64,000 nucleotides of DNA from CAG-826 sp964583155 (GCA_964583155.1 CAZOUY010000007.1:12395-76394), one strand, 5' to 3'; numbered from the stretch's first letter, positions 33,873 to 42,889 are shown. Made by a program: numbers and translations. Notes: a model not told the origin generated them from the sequence alone.

Positions 33873-34691
33873 CTAAAAAGGCAATGGTAAATTCAAAATC
33901 ACACAAATCAACATAAAAATCGACATCATGATGGCTTGATGGGAAATATAAAACCATATGGAATAGTGACCGATAAAACAAAAGGGTCTTTCCCATTTAT
34001 GAAAAGATATTCGCGACTCTTTGCTTTTATACATTTTTCTTCCCATAATAACACCGATAAAAAAGATGCCTAAATATGGTAATAGTGGAAGATAATCGGC
34101 ACACGCATAATTTTCGCTTATCACACCTAAAGGAAAAAGCACCACGCGAATAAAATCATTGTCAAGATTGATTAAATTATAATGCTTCAAAAGCGAAATT
34201 CCGATCGTCGTCAAAAACACCAAAATGGCAAAAACAAGCATGAATTTATTCGATCGTTTTCGAAACAGACAATAAAATAATAAGGATACTGTCAAAACAT
34301 GAATTATATTAAAATCGATATTGTTTCCATAGCCTATCATAGAGCAAAGGATGTAGGAGCAACCAGTAAATAATAAAGCAAAGATTCCCATTTTTAATGT
34401 TCGAAGCCAATTATTGTGCGAGAACTGCGTACTAATACCGGAAACTATAACAAAAATGGAAATCACGATAAAATGAATAGCCTCTCTGATGGGCGAATTC
34501 CAATAATTATGTGCTAACGAATATAAGGACTGATATTCTTGAAGGCCTTTAAGCACCCATGTTTCACTAAAAAACATCAAATCATAAAAGGCATGGTCAA
34601 AAATCATTAATAAAATACAGATTCCTTTGATTAAGTCAATTTCATGTATTCGATTCAAAGCCTTTTCTTTTTTCACTATAGCCTTTTCCAT
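33873..34691 (-). CDS. DUF1624/HGSNAT-like membrane acetyltransferase
   Basis: 272 residues with about seven to eight transmembrane helices. The N-terminal RIHEIDLIKGICILLMIFDH is the hallmark of this family (heparan-alpha-glucosaminide N-acetyltransferase catalytic domain), and the conserved Asp/His sit at the membrane entrance. These proteins are thought to move acetyl groups across the membrane onto surface sugars or lipids. The neighbouring acyl-CoA synthetase could supply an acyl donor, but that link is inferred from position only. Confidence 0.83.
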   Translation of the reverse strand: MEKAIVKKEKALNRIHEIDLIKGICILLMIFDHAFYDLMFFSETWVLKGLQEYQSLYSLAHNYWNSPIREAIHFIVISIFVIVSGISTQFSHNNWLRTLKMGIFALLFTGCSYILCSMIGYGNNIDFNIIHVLTVSLLFYCLFRKRSNKFMLVFAILVFLTTIGISLLKHYNLINLDNDFIRVVLFPLGVISENYACADYLPLLPYLGIFFIGVIMGRKMYKSKESRISFHKWERPFCFIGHYSIWFYISHQAIMMSIFMLICVILNLPLPF

Positions 34692-34735
34692 AGATCATTA
34701 GCCCCATTTTTCCATTATTCATTTTTTCATGATCA

Positions 34736-35059
34736 TTAATCATCAATATCTTGGAAACAAATATAAGGATGCTGCTTTCGATAATGCTCTAATACTCTCT
34801 TTTTCGAATCAGTGACCTGAAAGCCAATAATCACATTTTGATTATTGCAAAGAAAACCGTTAGCCTTTGATAGCATCTCTTGGAAAGCCAATAATTCAAT
34901 ATATTGATAATCATGGGAATCATAGTCTAAAGAAGAATTTAACTCATCAAGAAAACATTCCTCAAATAAAGAAGCATGCTTATCTTCCATATTTACCATC
35001 AGCTTTAATCTTTTAAGCACTCCGATCACTTCCATTTGTTGATAATAATACAATAGCAT
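34736..35059 (-). CDS. Small hypothetical protein, uncertain start
   Basis: Up to 107 residues, soluble, acidic: MLLYYYQQMEVIGVLKRLKL at the start, then helical (YDSHDYQYIELLAFQEMLSK) and a closing NVIIGFQVTDSKKRVLEHYR. It has no clear Shine-Dalgarno at ATG 35059. GTG about 13 codons in is better placed behind GGAAG, so the protein may be about 94 residues. It lies between enolase and the DUF1624 gene on the same strand. Family unknown. Confidence 0.55.
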   Translation of the reverse strand: MLLYYYQQMEVIGVLKRLKLMVNMEDKHASLFEECFLDELNSSLDYDSHDYQYIELLAFQEMLSKANGFLCNNQNVIIGFQVTDSKKRVLEHYRKQHPYICFQDIDD

Positions 35060-35082
35060 ATTATCGGTTACTATTGCTAGAT

Positions 35083-36351
35083 TTAATCGTGGCCATAAAT
35101 TGATTCATGATTCGTCAGTAATTCAATTTTCATTAAACGATTGTATTTAGCCACTCTTTCCGAACGTGATAATGACCCGGTTTTGATTTGACCGGTTGAA
35201 AAACCAACCGCTAAATCAGCAATAATAGTGTCTTCACTTTCGCCCGAGCGATGAGACATGATGGTCTTAAAGCCCGCCTTTTTAGCCACTATAATGGTCT
35301 CGATGGTTTCGGTAATCGTTCCAATTTGATTGGGCTTAATCAAAATTGCATTTCCCATTTTTTTCTTGATTCCTTCTTTAAGAAAGCGGGGATTGGTCAC
35401 AAATAAATCATCGCCAACAAGCTGGATACGATCGCCCAGTCTTCTTGTCATTTCTACCCAACCTTGGTAATCATTTTCCGATAATCCGTCTTCAATAGAA
35501 ATTATGGGGTACTGCTTAACTAGCATTTCCAGATAATCGATCATTTCGGTGGTTGTTTTAGCGCCTTCACCACTCTTACTTAAAAGATAAAGATTTTGCT
35601 CTTCATCATAAAATTCACTGGCAGCGACATCAAGGGCAATGGCGATATCGTCCTTTAAGCGATACCCGGCCCGATGAATCGCTAATACTAAATAATCGAG
35701 CGGTTCTTTATTATTGGCTAGATCCGGTGCAAAGCCTCCTTCATCACCGACAGCGGTAATTTGATGATTTTGCTTTAGTATTTCTTTTAAAGCATGAAAC
35801 ACTTCGCTTCCCCAACGCACCGCCTCTTGAAAGGAAGAAGCACCAACGGGTACGATCATGTATTCTTGAAAATCAACCGATGAATTAGCATGTCGGCCTC
35901 CATTGATAACATTCATCATGGGAATCGGCAAAACATATTGATGGTCGCGATGAAGATATTCAAAAAGCTCACAACCGGCCTCATCGGCCAAGGCCTTCAA
36001 AAGCGCCATCGAGACACTTAAAATTGCATTAGCCCCCAATAAGCTCTTATTACTCGTTCCATCTAAATCGATCATGATCTGATCGATACTTTTCTGAATG
36101 GCTTCCTTACCGATAATACGGGGTGCAATATGATGATGAATATTATCAATTGCTTTTAATACGCCTTGACCATGATATCGCTTTTCATCCTTATCACGAA
36201 GCTCTAACGCCTCTTTACTTCCGGTCGAAGCCCCACTAGGCACAATAGCGATGCCTCGTGCTCCACTAGTTAAAATTATTTCTGTTTCAATTGTCGGATT
36301 TCCGCGGGAATCTAAAACTTCACGCGCAATGACATCTTTAATTTTCGACAT
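35083..36351 (-). CDS. eno: Enolase
   Basis: A 422-residue glycolytic enzyme converting 2-phosphoglycerate to phosphoenolpyruvate, Mg2+-dependent. Canonical motifs occur in order: AREVLDSRGNPT (N-terminus), SGASTG, GDEGGFAP, SIEDGLSE, GDDLFVTN, LIKPNQIGT (catalytic Lys), and SHRSGESED. Full length and uninterrupted. It heads a four-gene unit (small protein, DUF1624, acyl-CoA synthetase), not the usual glycolytic gpm/tpi/pgk cluster. ATG 36351 follows AAAGAGGTGA. Confidence 0.97.
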   Translation of the reverse strand: MSKIKDVIAREVLDSRGNPTIETEIILTSGARGIAIVPSGASTGSKEALELRDKDEKRYHGQGVLKAIDNIHHHIAPRIIGKEAIQKSIDQIMIDLDGTSNKSLLGANAILSVSMALLKALADEAGCELFEYLHRDHQYVLPIPMMNVINGGRHANSSVDFQEYMIVPVGASSFQEAVRWGSEVFHALKEILKQNHQITAVGDEGGFAPDLANNKEPLDYLVLAIHRAGYRLKDDIAIALDVAASEFYDEEQNLYLLSKSGEGAKTTTEMIDYLEMLVKQYPIISIEDGLSENDYQGWVEMTRRLGDRIQLVGDDLFVTNPRFLKEGIKKKMGNAILIKPNQIGTITETIETIIVAKKAGFKTIMSHRSGESEDTIIADLAVGFSTGQIKTGSLSRSERVAKYNRLMKIELLTNHESIYGHD

Positions 36352-36454
36352 GCAATCACCTCTTTTTTATTTTGTTCTTTTTCATCATTGTTTAATCATA
36401 ATATTTGCTTTTTCCGATGAATAGCGTCTAAAATAAATTTGAGGTGCTAATACT

Positions 36455-37240
36455 ATGACTCCTACCACAATCAGCATTATTTCAATTGCTATGATTTTTC
36501 TTGCAACAACGATCGGTTCCGCCTTTGTTTTTTTGATGAAAAAGCAAATGTCGCGAAAAATTTCCAATATGATTTTAGGATTCGCTAGTGGAATCATGAT
36601 CGCTGCCGGTTTTTTCGGTCTTCTTTTACCAGCGATTGAGGGCGCACGTGATTCATATCAAAACCTTGCATTCTTCCCTGTTTCCATCGGTTTTCTTTTA
36701 GGTGGATTAATCCTATTTTTAATGGATAAATTTATTCCTCATATGCATCAAAACCATGAAGAGGATGGCATTGCTACCAATAAAATTGCTAAGCATTTCA
36801 AATTTCTCTTAGCTGTCACTATTCATAATATTCCCGAAGGTTTATCAGTAGGTTTTGCGTGTGGTATCGCGATTTCCAGTCAAGATTCAACATTAGCGAT
36901 GAGCGCTTTATCGCTCGCAATAGGAATTGCGATTCAAAATGTTCCTGAAGGGGCCGCTGTTTCCATACCTTTATTGGAAGAAGGTATATCAAAACCAAAA
37001 GCTTTTATCTATGGAACTCTTAGTGGATTAGTGGAACCCATTTTTGGAGTTATTGGACTTATCCTAGCTACATCTTTAACGAGCTTTATGCCGTGGCTCT
37101 TATCGTTAGCAGCCGGGGCTATGATATATGTCACCATCGATGAATTATTGCCGGCGGCCCGTCAAGGCGGTCATGAGCATTATGGATTATGGGCCTTTAT
37201 GATCGGCTTTGCCATCATGATGATTTTGGAAATGATCTAA
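36455..37240 (+). CDS. ZIP family metal transporter (ZupT/GufA-like)
   Basis: 261 residues with eight helices. The two metal-pathway motifs are intact: TIHNIPEGLSVGFA in helix IV and IAIQNVPEGAAVSI in helix V; the loop carries a short His stretch (PHMHQNHEE, about residue 98). These transporters move Zn2+, Fe2+ or Mn2+ inward or out of the cytosol. ATG 36455 follows GAGGTG. It is divergent from enolase with a 100-bp shared promoter region. Its transcript ends in a hairpin that overlaps the end of the P-type ATPase gene. Confidence 0.9.
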   Translation: MTPTTISIISIAMIFLATTIGSAFVFLMKKQMSRKISNMILGFASGIMIAAGFFGLLLPAIEGARDSYQNLAFFPVSIGFLLGGLILFLMDKFIPHMHQNHEEDGIATNKIAKHFKFLLAVTIHNIPEGLSVGFACGIAISSQDSTLAMSALSLAIGIAIQNVPEGAAVSIPLLEEGISKPKAFIYGTLSGLVEPIFGVIGLILATSLTSFMPWLLSLAAGAMIYVTIDELLPAARQGGHEHYGLWAFMIGFAIMMILEMI

Positions 37241-37266
37241 AGCTGATGAGTTACTATTTATCAAAA

Positions 37267-37303
37267 AAAAGCGAAGAGCGTCATTATTCTTCGCTTTTAT
37301 TTT
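37267..37303 (+). terminator. Terminator of the ZIP gene overlapping the ATPase stop codon
   Basis: Stem AAAAGCGAAGA/TCTTCGCTTTT with a 9-base loop, then ATTTTTTC. The right arm encodes the last codons of the convergent ATPase (its stop is at 37284-37286). The left flank is a run of A, so the hairpin is also a minus-strand terminator. Confidence 0.85.
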
Positions 37304-39962
37304 TTCTTTTGCTGGCTTTTCTTTGGAACAATTTAATTAACTCAACTAAGGGAATGATTAAAACCGCCATTCCTACCGCTATTCCATATTCTAAAAGGCT
37401 TATATGCTGGAATTCAAATATATCCCTTAAGAAAGGAATATAGATGACCGCCGTTGTCAATAAAAGAGCCCCAATCGCCGAAATCCATAAGGCCTTATTT
37501 TGCTTTTTCATAGAGAATAGAGATTTACGACGAGAACGCATATTGAAGGAATGGAATATTTCCACTAAGGATAAAGTCAAGAAAGCCATCGTCATTCCAT
37601 CAGGACTATTAACAAATTCGAAGCGCCCGGATTCGATATAATGACCGACTAAATAAGAAATAAGAGTGAGCAGTGTAATTAAAAAGCCCTGGATAACCAC
37701 ATCCGCGCCTAATCCCCGAGCGAAAATGCCTTCATGGGAATCACGAGGATTTCTTTTCATAACATCCAATTCGCTTTCTTCCATTCCCAAAGCAATAGCG
37801 GGAAAACAGTCAGTAATCAAATTAATCCATAATAAATGAACGGGCTCTAAAATCGTAAATCCTATCATGGTGGCAATGAAGATTGATAAGACCTCCGCTA
37901 AGTTGCTTGATAATAAGAACTGGATAGATTTCCGAATGTTATCATATACTCGACGGCCTTCTTCAACCGCGGAGACAATCGTCGCAAAGTTATCATCTGC
38001 TAAAACCATATCGGCAACATTTTTGGTAACATCCGTGCCCGTGATGCCCATTCCAACACCGATATCAGCATTTTTAATCGATGGCGCATCATTAACACCA
38101 TCGCCAGTCATAGCGGTGATTTTACCGCGTTTCTGCCAAGCTTGGACAATTCGGACCTTATGCTCCGGCTGCACACGCGCATACACGAAATAATTTTGAA
38201 TGTTTTCAAGTAGCTCTTCATCCGACATTTCATTTAATTCAACACCAGTAAGAGCCTGGGAAGCATCGCTAAGGATTCCTAACTCCATAGCAATTGCGAC
38301 CGCAGTATCTTTATGATCTCCGGTAATCATCACTACATTGATTCCCGCATTCTTGCATTCATCAACCGCCACTTTCACTTCCGGTCGAATAGGATCAATC
38401 ATGCCAACTAATCCGACATAGCATAGTTCCTTTTCAAGATCATCACTTGTAAATGATAAAGGCTTTTCGTGATAGATTCTCATCGCACCTAATAAAACAC
38501 GTAAGGCCCGTGATGCCATATTCTTATTGGCTTGAATAATTTCTTGACGCATCTCGTCGCTCAGTGGAAGTATTTTATTGCCATCCCAATATGAAGTGCA
38601 TTTTTTCAATACTTCATCAGGAGCGCCTTTCGTAAATTGAATTATCTCTCCATCCGTCTTTTGATGAACGGTAGACATCATCTTCCGCATTGAATCAAAC
38701 GGAGCTTCTCCGATACGAGGATAGAACTCCTTTTCATGGTTTTTATTGAGCTTTAATTTAAAAGCATAATTGACCAAAGCACACTCGGTTGGCTCTCCCA
38801 CCGCACCATCCTCTTCAAGCTCGGCATCGCTACAGAGCGACATTAAACGTGCTAATAATAATTCATCCTGACTACTATGCTCCACAACTGTCATTTTGTT
38901 TTGCGTTAAGGTTCCGGTTTTATCCGAACAAATGACTTGCGTGCAGCCGAGAGTTTCAACAGCGGTCAATTTCCGAATAGTGGCATTACGCTTCGACATC
39001 TTGGTCACACCGATCGATAAAACGATGGTTACAACCGCCGCTAAGCCTTCCGGAATGGCGGCCACCGCCAATGATATGGCAACCATAAAGGTATCCAATA
39101 TCGAACTAGCGGTAATCGTTTCACTGCTAATCCACGATCTTAAAAGATCGACTCCAAAAATAACTACGCAGATGCCTAAAACCAAAATAGTCAAAATCTT
39201 ACTGAGCTGATTGAGCTTCTTCTGTAAGGGTGTTTCACCATCTTTAGCAGTGGCCAAGGCATTAGCAATCTTTCCCATTTCCGTATCCATCCCGGTGGCG
39301 ACTATAACCGCTTTGGCACGGCCATAAACGACATTGCTTCCCATATAGATCATATTTTTGCGATCACCTAGAAGGACTTCTTTTTCGCCTTCTTCAATGA
39401 TTTCCTCTGTTTTCAAAACCGGAACCGATTCGCCTGTTAAAGCCGCTTCTTCAACTTTTAAACTGGCGCATTCAATGATCCGCGCGTCAGCGGGAACGGA
39501 ATCACCGGCCTCTAAAAGCACAATATCTCCCGGGACTAAATCCTCAGAATTAATCACCTGCACATGATGGCCACGTATGGCTTTCGAAGTCGATTTCGAC
39601 ATTTCCTGTAAAGCCTCAATCGCCTTTTCCGCTTTACTCTCTTGATATACTCCTAAAACCGCATTGACGATTACAACAAAGAGAATGATAAAAACATCCG
39701 CGAACGATTCATTCTTACCCTGCGTCTTATTATTGATGATCGTTGTAATCAGCGAAATAAGAGCGGCGGCAATCAAAACCAAAACCATCGGATCCTTCAA
39801 TTCATTAAGAAAGCGAATGATTAAAGGAATTTTCTTACCTGCTTGTAGCTTATTTAATCCATATTTTTCTTTTCTTTGGCTCACTTCATCTTCGCTTAAG
39901 CCATCATTACTGGTTTGATATTCTTCAAAGACTGTTTCAATGCTTTTCGTATACTCTTTCAT
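37284..39962 (-). CDS. Cation-translocating P-type ATPase, type II (Ca2+ or Mn2+ exporter)
   Basis: 892 residues from ATG 39962 (GGGGAA upstream); a longer frame to 40031 would run through the terminator hairpin and is rejected. N-terminal cation-ATPase domain, ten helices, actuator TGES (ALTGESVPV), the PEGLA motif of helix 4, phosphorylation site DKTGTLT, nucleotide site KGAPDEV, and hinge TGDGVNDAPS are all present, as in SERCA/PMR1-type pumps. A probable Mn2+-sensing riboswitch lies directly upstream, and similar riboswitch-linked pumps export Mn2+ or Ca2+. I favour Mn2+ or Ca2+ export. Confidence 0.92.
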   Translation of the reverse strand: MKEYTKSIETVFEEYQTSNDGLSEDEVSQRKEKYGLNKLQAGKKIPLIIRFLNELKDPMVLVLIAAALISLITTIINNKTQGKNESFADVFIILFVVIVNAVLGVYQESKAEKAIEALQEMSKSTSKAIRGHHVQVINSEDLVPGDIVLLEAGDSVPADARIIECASLKVEEAALTGESVPVLKTEEIIEEGEKEVLLGDRKNMIYMGSNVVYGRAKAVIVATGMDTEMGKIANALATAKDGETPLQKKLNQLSKILTILVLGICVVIFGVDLLRSWISSETITASSILDTFMVAISLAVAAIPEGLAAVVTIVLSIGVTKMSKRNATIRKLTAVETLGCTQVICSDKTGTLTQNKMTVVEHSSQDELLLARLMSLCSDAELEEDGAVGEPTECALVNYAFKLKLNKNHEKEFYPRIGEAPFDSMRKMMSTVHQKTDGEIIQFTKGAPDEVLKKCTSYWDGNKILPLSDEMRQEIIQANKNMASRALRVLLGAMRIYHEKPLSFTSDDLEKELCYVGLVGMIDPIRPEVKVAVDECKNAGINVVMITGDHKDTAVAIAMELGILSDASQALTGVELNEMSDEELLENIQNYFVYARVQPEHKVRIVQAWQKRGKITAMTGDGVNDAPSIKNADIGVGMGITGTDVTKNVADMVLADDNFATIVSAVEEGRRVYDNIRKSIQFLLSSNLAEVLSIFIATMIGFTILEPVHLLWINLITDCFPAIALGMEESELDVMKRNPRDSHEGIFARGLGADVVIQGFLITLLTLISYLVGHYIESGRFEFVNSPDGMTMAFLTLSLVEIFHSFNMRSRRKSLFSMKKQNKALWISAIGALLLTTAVIYIPFLRDIFEFQHISLLEYGIAVGMAVLIIPLVELIKLFQRKASKRKNKSEE

Positions 39963-39976
39963 AATATTCCCCTTAT

Positions 39977-40139
39977 AAAACAAAAGCCCAAGTACCTCTT
40001 TGTACTTGAGCAAGAATACTAATTCTCTCATGTACAGCGAGTGTGCTTTACATGAGTCTCATCATTTAAGGCTAGCCAGGTAAAACCGGGTGTTGACTTT
40101 GCCACGTATCATAATTGATACGTCAATTACTCCCTCACG
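39977..40139 (-). ncRNA. yybP-ykoY-type (Mn2+) riboswitch with terminator switch
   Basis: On the minus strand the leader contains P1 CGTGAG (40134-40139) pairing with CTCATG (40051-40056). Just inside lie GGAGTA on the 5' side and GAGA on the 3' side, like the family's GGGAGUA and AAGAC loop elements. A GTCAACA segment recalls the conserved GUCAACA of L3-containing arm. Downstream is a terminator, CTCAAGTAC/GTACTTGGG then CTTTTGTTTT (39977-40010), right before the start codon. The 3' arm of P1 can alternatively pair with TACATGAG (40027-40034), which can itself pair with the terminator's 5' arm. So ligand binding should turn expression on. Confidence 0.72.
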
Positions 40140-40159
40140 AGTCTATTGACTTCGTTTGT

Positions 40160-40188
40160 AGTTTACTAAATTTGGTATTAATTGTCAA
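40160..40188 (-). promoter_or_regulatory. Sigma-A type promoter of the riboswitch-ATPase transcript
   Basis: On the minus strand, TTGACA (40183-40188) and TAAACT (40160-40165) are separated by 17 bases. Transcription would begin near 40152, about 12 bases before P1 of the riboswitch. Confidence 0.85.
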
Positions 40189-40207
40189 CCTTTTATTATT
40201 CGGACAT

Positions 40208-40693
40208 TTACTCCTCTATTTCCACGTTAGGAGTCTTTTTTTCTTTCCATTTATCAACATTTAAATGATCTTGAGCATATAGCTTCAGCTTGGTCAGGAA
40301 ATTATCATAATCTTCGACCACTTCGATTGCCACATTAATAAACTTATAATTAACGCGATGATGGTCATAAAGAAATTGCAAAGCCCCGGTGATGCCCATC
40401 TGAATAGCCTCGATACCAAGGAGGACAATTTCAAATTCATCCTTCATCTTCATTCGCATTTTCGTCATCCAGATGCTCATCTTTTCACGACAAGTTAACT
40501 TTACACTTGTATTAACATTTAAATCTCTTAAAATATTAACCAAACTATTCTCATGATCGGCCATGGAATTCAGTATTTCCATCCAAATTCTTTTAGTGGC
40601 CAGATTTTCACTATGACGATCCAACTCTTTAATAATGGCACTTCCCATATGAACCGACGATAAAAACTTTCGCATTGCGCGATTTTCATTCAT
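40208..40693 (-). CDS. Four-helix hypothetical protein
   Basis: 161 residues, all helical with no membrane segment. Amphipathic helices such as GSAIIKELDRHSENLATKRI, ILNSMADHENSLVNILRDLN, MKDEFEIVLLGIEAIQMGIT and INVAIEVVEDYDNFLTKLKL suggest a ferritin-like or DUF2383-like four-helix bundle. A few His and Glu residues lie in helix pairs but no clear ExxH metal site is present. Family unknown. It ends 20 bases before the ATPase promoter on the same strand, with no strong terminator between them. Confidence 0.65.
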   Translation of the reverse strand: MNENRAMRKFLSSVHMGSAIIKELDRHSENLATKRIWMEILNSMADHENSLVNILRDLNVNTSVKLTCREKMSIWMTKMRMKMKDEFEIVLLGIEAIQMGITGALQFLYDHHRVNYKFINVAIEVVEDYDNFLTKLKLYAQDHLNVDKWKEKKTPNVEIEE

Positions 40694-40786
40694 TATAAAT
40701 CACCTTCGATTATATTATGTCCAGGACTATAAGAATTATTAATGGAACTTTCGATTATATGGCAAAAGACCTTAAGATAATTAAAA

Positions 40787-41626
40787 TTAAATCGAATATT
40801 GAACTAATGAAAACGTAACTGTTCCATATCTAATGCTTCCGGTAATATCAAAGAGAGGATGATTTCCACTCGTTGTCAAATTACATTTTCCACTAGTGAT
40901 CGTAATATCAACATTCAGCACATCAAAATCGTACACAATGCCTATAGTCATCGTGCCACTTAAAACATCAAAATCCAGACTTTCAAACATTAATTGTTCA
41001 AAGCTAATCTTCCCCATATCATTATCGATTGTAATAGTGCCAAAAACATTTTTGCCCAAAAGCTTAAAGGTGCCCATACTGTTTTTAAGATTCAATGAAT
41101 TACCATAGGCCTTAGTTATTTCCATCGTTCCCGATTGGAGATGATAGGTTTGATTATGGGCTGAAGGATTATTTATCATTGCGCGACCGGCCTTGAGATT
41201 GACAATAAAATTTTGAATTTGCCATGAGGAAGGAATAATGATTTCTATTTTAGTCGTTGGCGAATAATGCGCAAAAACATTCCACCACATTTTAGTATTA
41301 AAATACTTTCCATGATTGATAATTATCTCCTGCTCATTTTTCGTAATCGCAAAATTTTGAACATCACCGTAATAAAGAATTTGAATATCATTATCGCTTG
41401 TTTCTTCAGAAAAGCTGATGATTGTCTCGCTTTGAACAGATTGAATCTCAAATCGTTCAAGGCCATCTTGATAATCCGCGGCAGATATCATCTCTTGATA
41501 TTCGATAGCATCAGCATCATCGCCAAGATGAGAAAAATCAAATTTTAAACCGATAGCCCCTACTAAAGCTATGACAATTCCTAAAATAGAAAAAATTCCT
41601 AATGTCAATAAACCTTTTTTCTTCAT
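40787..41626 (-). CDS. DUF4097-like membrane-anchored beta-helix protein
   Basis: 279 residues from ATG 41626, placed behind GGAGG. A basic N-terminus and one helix (LTLGIFSILGIVIALVGAIG) lead to a long beta-rich external domain with a repeated pattern of strands (SGTMEITKAYGNSLNLKNSM, GTITIDNDMGKISFEQLMF, VLSGTMTIGIVYDFDVLN). This is the layout of DUF4097 'putative adhesin' proteins. It follows the DUF1700 gene directly, a common pairing in Bacillota. The usual PadR regulator is not present. Confidence 0.72.
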   Translation of the reverse strand: MKKKGLLTLGIFSILGIVIALVGAIGLKFDFSHLGDDADAIEYQEMISAADYQDGLERFEIQSVQSETIISFSEETSDNDIQILYYGDVQNFAITKNEQEIIINHGKYFNTKMWWNVFAHYSPTTKIEIIIPSSWQIQNFIVNLKAGRAMINNPSAHNQTYHLQSGTMEITKAYGNSLNLKNSMGTFKLLGKNVFGTITIDNDMGKISFEQLMFESLDFDVLSGTMTIGIVYDFDVLNVDITITSGKCNLTTSGNHPLFDITGSIRYGTVTFSLVQYSI

Positions 41627-41627
41627 T

Positions 41628-42272
41628 TTAGCGTCCTCCAATCCAGCGAATGGTTCTTCTTAGAAGCTTCCATGATCCTTTAATAACCTGGTTCGTGGCA
41701 ATAATAATCCAAAATATCAAGGTCGAGCCAAAAATGCCGATACCTAATTGTAAAAGACCGCCAAAAACGTTATTCATTATATGAAAGACCGAACCCACTA
41801 CCACAAACAAGCCATAGATAGCAACGGCTAAGGAGGCTACAAAAATACCGATATAGCTTATGGTGATAGTTAGAGCAAATCCAAAAATAACCACCAAAAG
41901 CAAAAACCAAAAAGGAAAAGTCAGAGCCCAAAGGACTTTTTGCTTTTTCGTTCGCTTATGTTTTTCCTTTAAAGAGACATTATCTTCTTCTGTTGGCCTT
42001 TCATTTTTATTATGATGATCTAAATTATGATCCGATATTTGTAGCTGAGGATTAAATTCAACGATGGTTGAGCTTTGATTTGAGGATGAATGATGGGTAA
42101 TTATCTCATGAGCGGTAGGAATAGATGCTAAAAAAGCATCTTCGGAAACATTATTATTTTGTGCTTCCGTCCATTTTTGATGCCATTCATTTAAAATGAT
42201 GTTTCTTTGTTCTTCATCGAGTACGTTAGCCTCTTGTTCTAATTCCGAAAAGAATTCATCAACGGACATCAT
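41628..42272 (-). CDS. DUF1700-like membrane protein
   Basis: About 214 residues from ATG 42272, six bases after GGAGG. The N-terminal helical region (SVDEFFSELEQEANVLDEEQ, LNEWHQKW) is the DUF1700 start; a Ser/His/Asn-rich linker (about 65-100) follows, then three transmembrane segments (LTFPFWFLLLVVIFGFALTI, IGIFVASLAVAIYGLFVVVG, GLLQLGIGIFGSTLIFWIII) and a basic end. DUF1700 proteins usually sit with a PadR regulator and a DUF4097 gene; here only the second partner is present. Confidence 0.75.
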   Translation of the reverse strand: MMSVDEFFSELEQEANVLDEEQRNIILNEWHQKWTEAQNNNVSEDAFLASIPTAHEIITHHSSSNQSSTIVEFNPQLQISDHNLDHHNKNERPTEEDNVSLKEKHKRTKKQKVLWALTFPFWFLLLVVIFGFALTITISYIGIFVASLAVAIYGLFVVVGSVFHIMNNVFGGLLQLGIGIFGSTLIFWIIIATNQVIKGSWKLLRRTIRWIGGR

Positions 42273-42341
42273 CAATCACCTCCATGAAAATAACAGCTTA
42301 GATTTTATCTTATCATAAACATTCAAAAAAAGCGATTCGTC

Positions 42342-42370
42342 TTGACATAAATATAAGTTTAAACTATATT
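42342..42370 (+). promoter_or_regulatory. Sigma-A type promoter of the YbjN-like gene
   Basis: TTGACA (42342-42347) and TATATT (42365-42370) are separated by exactly 17 bases, 37 bases before ATG 42407. Confidence 0.85.
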
Positions 42371-42406
42371 TATATTAGAAATATATGTGGAAAAGGGGTA
42401 AAAATT

Positions 42407-42871
42407 ATGTTTGGAAAAAAGTCTAGTGGAAGTAGTAGTGGTAGTGGCTTTAAATTTAAAGGAGTAAAAGATGGTTTTTCTGCACGCGATGTCTTTGTTA
42501 AAAAACTCGATGCAGAAAAAATCAAATATGATCTTCACTCCGAAAAACCTATTCTTTATGTTGGTTATAAAGGAGATAATTTCGATAGCCTAACATTCAC
42601 ATTCATTTTTGATGATGATGGTGAATCTTTCGCACTTCGTGTTTTCTCAATCGAAAAATTTTCAGAGGATCAACTCCCTGATGCTTATGAATTCTGTAAC
42701 GCAATGTGCTATGCCTATCGTTGGTTACGTTTCTACGTCGATAGCGATAATGAATTCACAGCTGCTCTTGACGCTGTCATCAACGGCGATAGCATCGGTG
42801 ATGAATGCTATGAACTATTAGGACGGGCTGTTAATATCGTCGATGAAGTTTGTGGCAAAATGCACGAATAA
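42407..42871 (+). CDS. YbjN domain-like protein
   Basis: 154 residues, soluble. A Gly/Ser-rich N-terminus (KKSSGSSSGSGFKFKG) precedes an alpha+beta domain of the YbjN/TY3SC type: ARDVFVKKLDAEKIKYDL, ILYVGYKGDNFDSLTFTFIF, FALRVFSIEKFSE and DAYEFCNAMCYAYRWLRFYV. The fold is shared with type III secretion chaperones and often binds partner peptides. No secretion genes are near. Strong promoter and terminator, so it is monocistronic and probably well expressed. Confidence 0.75.
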   Translation: MFGKKSSGSSSGSGFKFKGVKDGFSARDVFVKKLDAEKIKYDLHSEKPILYVGYKGDNFDSLTFTFIFDDDGESFALRVFSIEKFSEDQLPDAYEFCNAMCYAYRWLRFYVDSDNEFTAALDAVINGDSIGDECYELLGRAVNIVDEVCGKMHE

Positions 42872-42889
42872 TCATTTTAGAATTAAAAA

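Noticed and set aside
39977..40139. Alternative reading as an Mg2+ (M-box) or NiCo riboswitch
   Set aside because: The conserved blocks of those families are not found; P1 with adjacent GGAGTA fits yybP-ykoY better.
40787..41641. Longer start of the DUF4097-like protein
   Set aside because: The upstream ATG lies in the GGAGG ribosome site and overlaps the previous gene; ATG 41626 is better placed.
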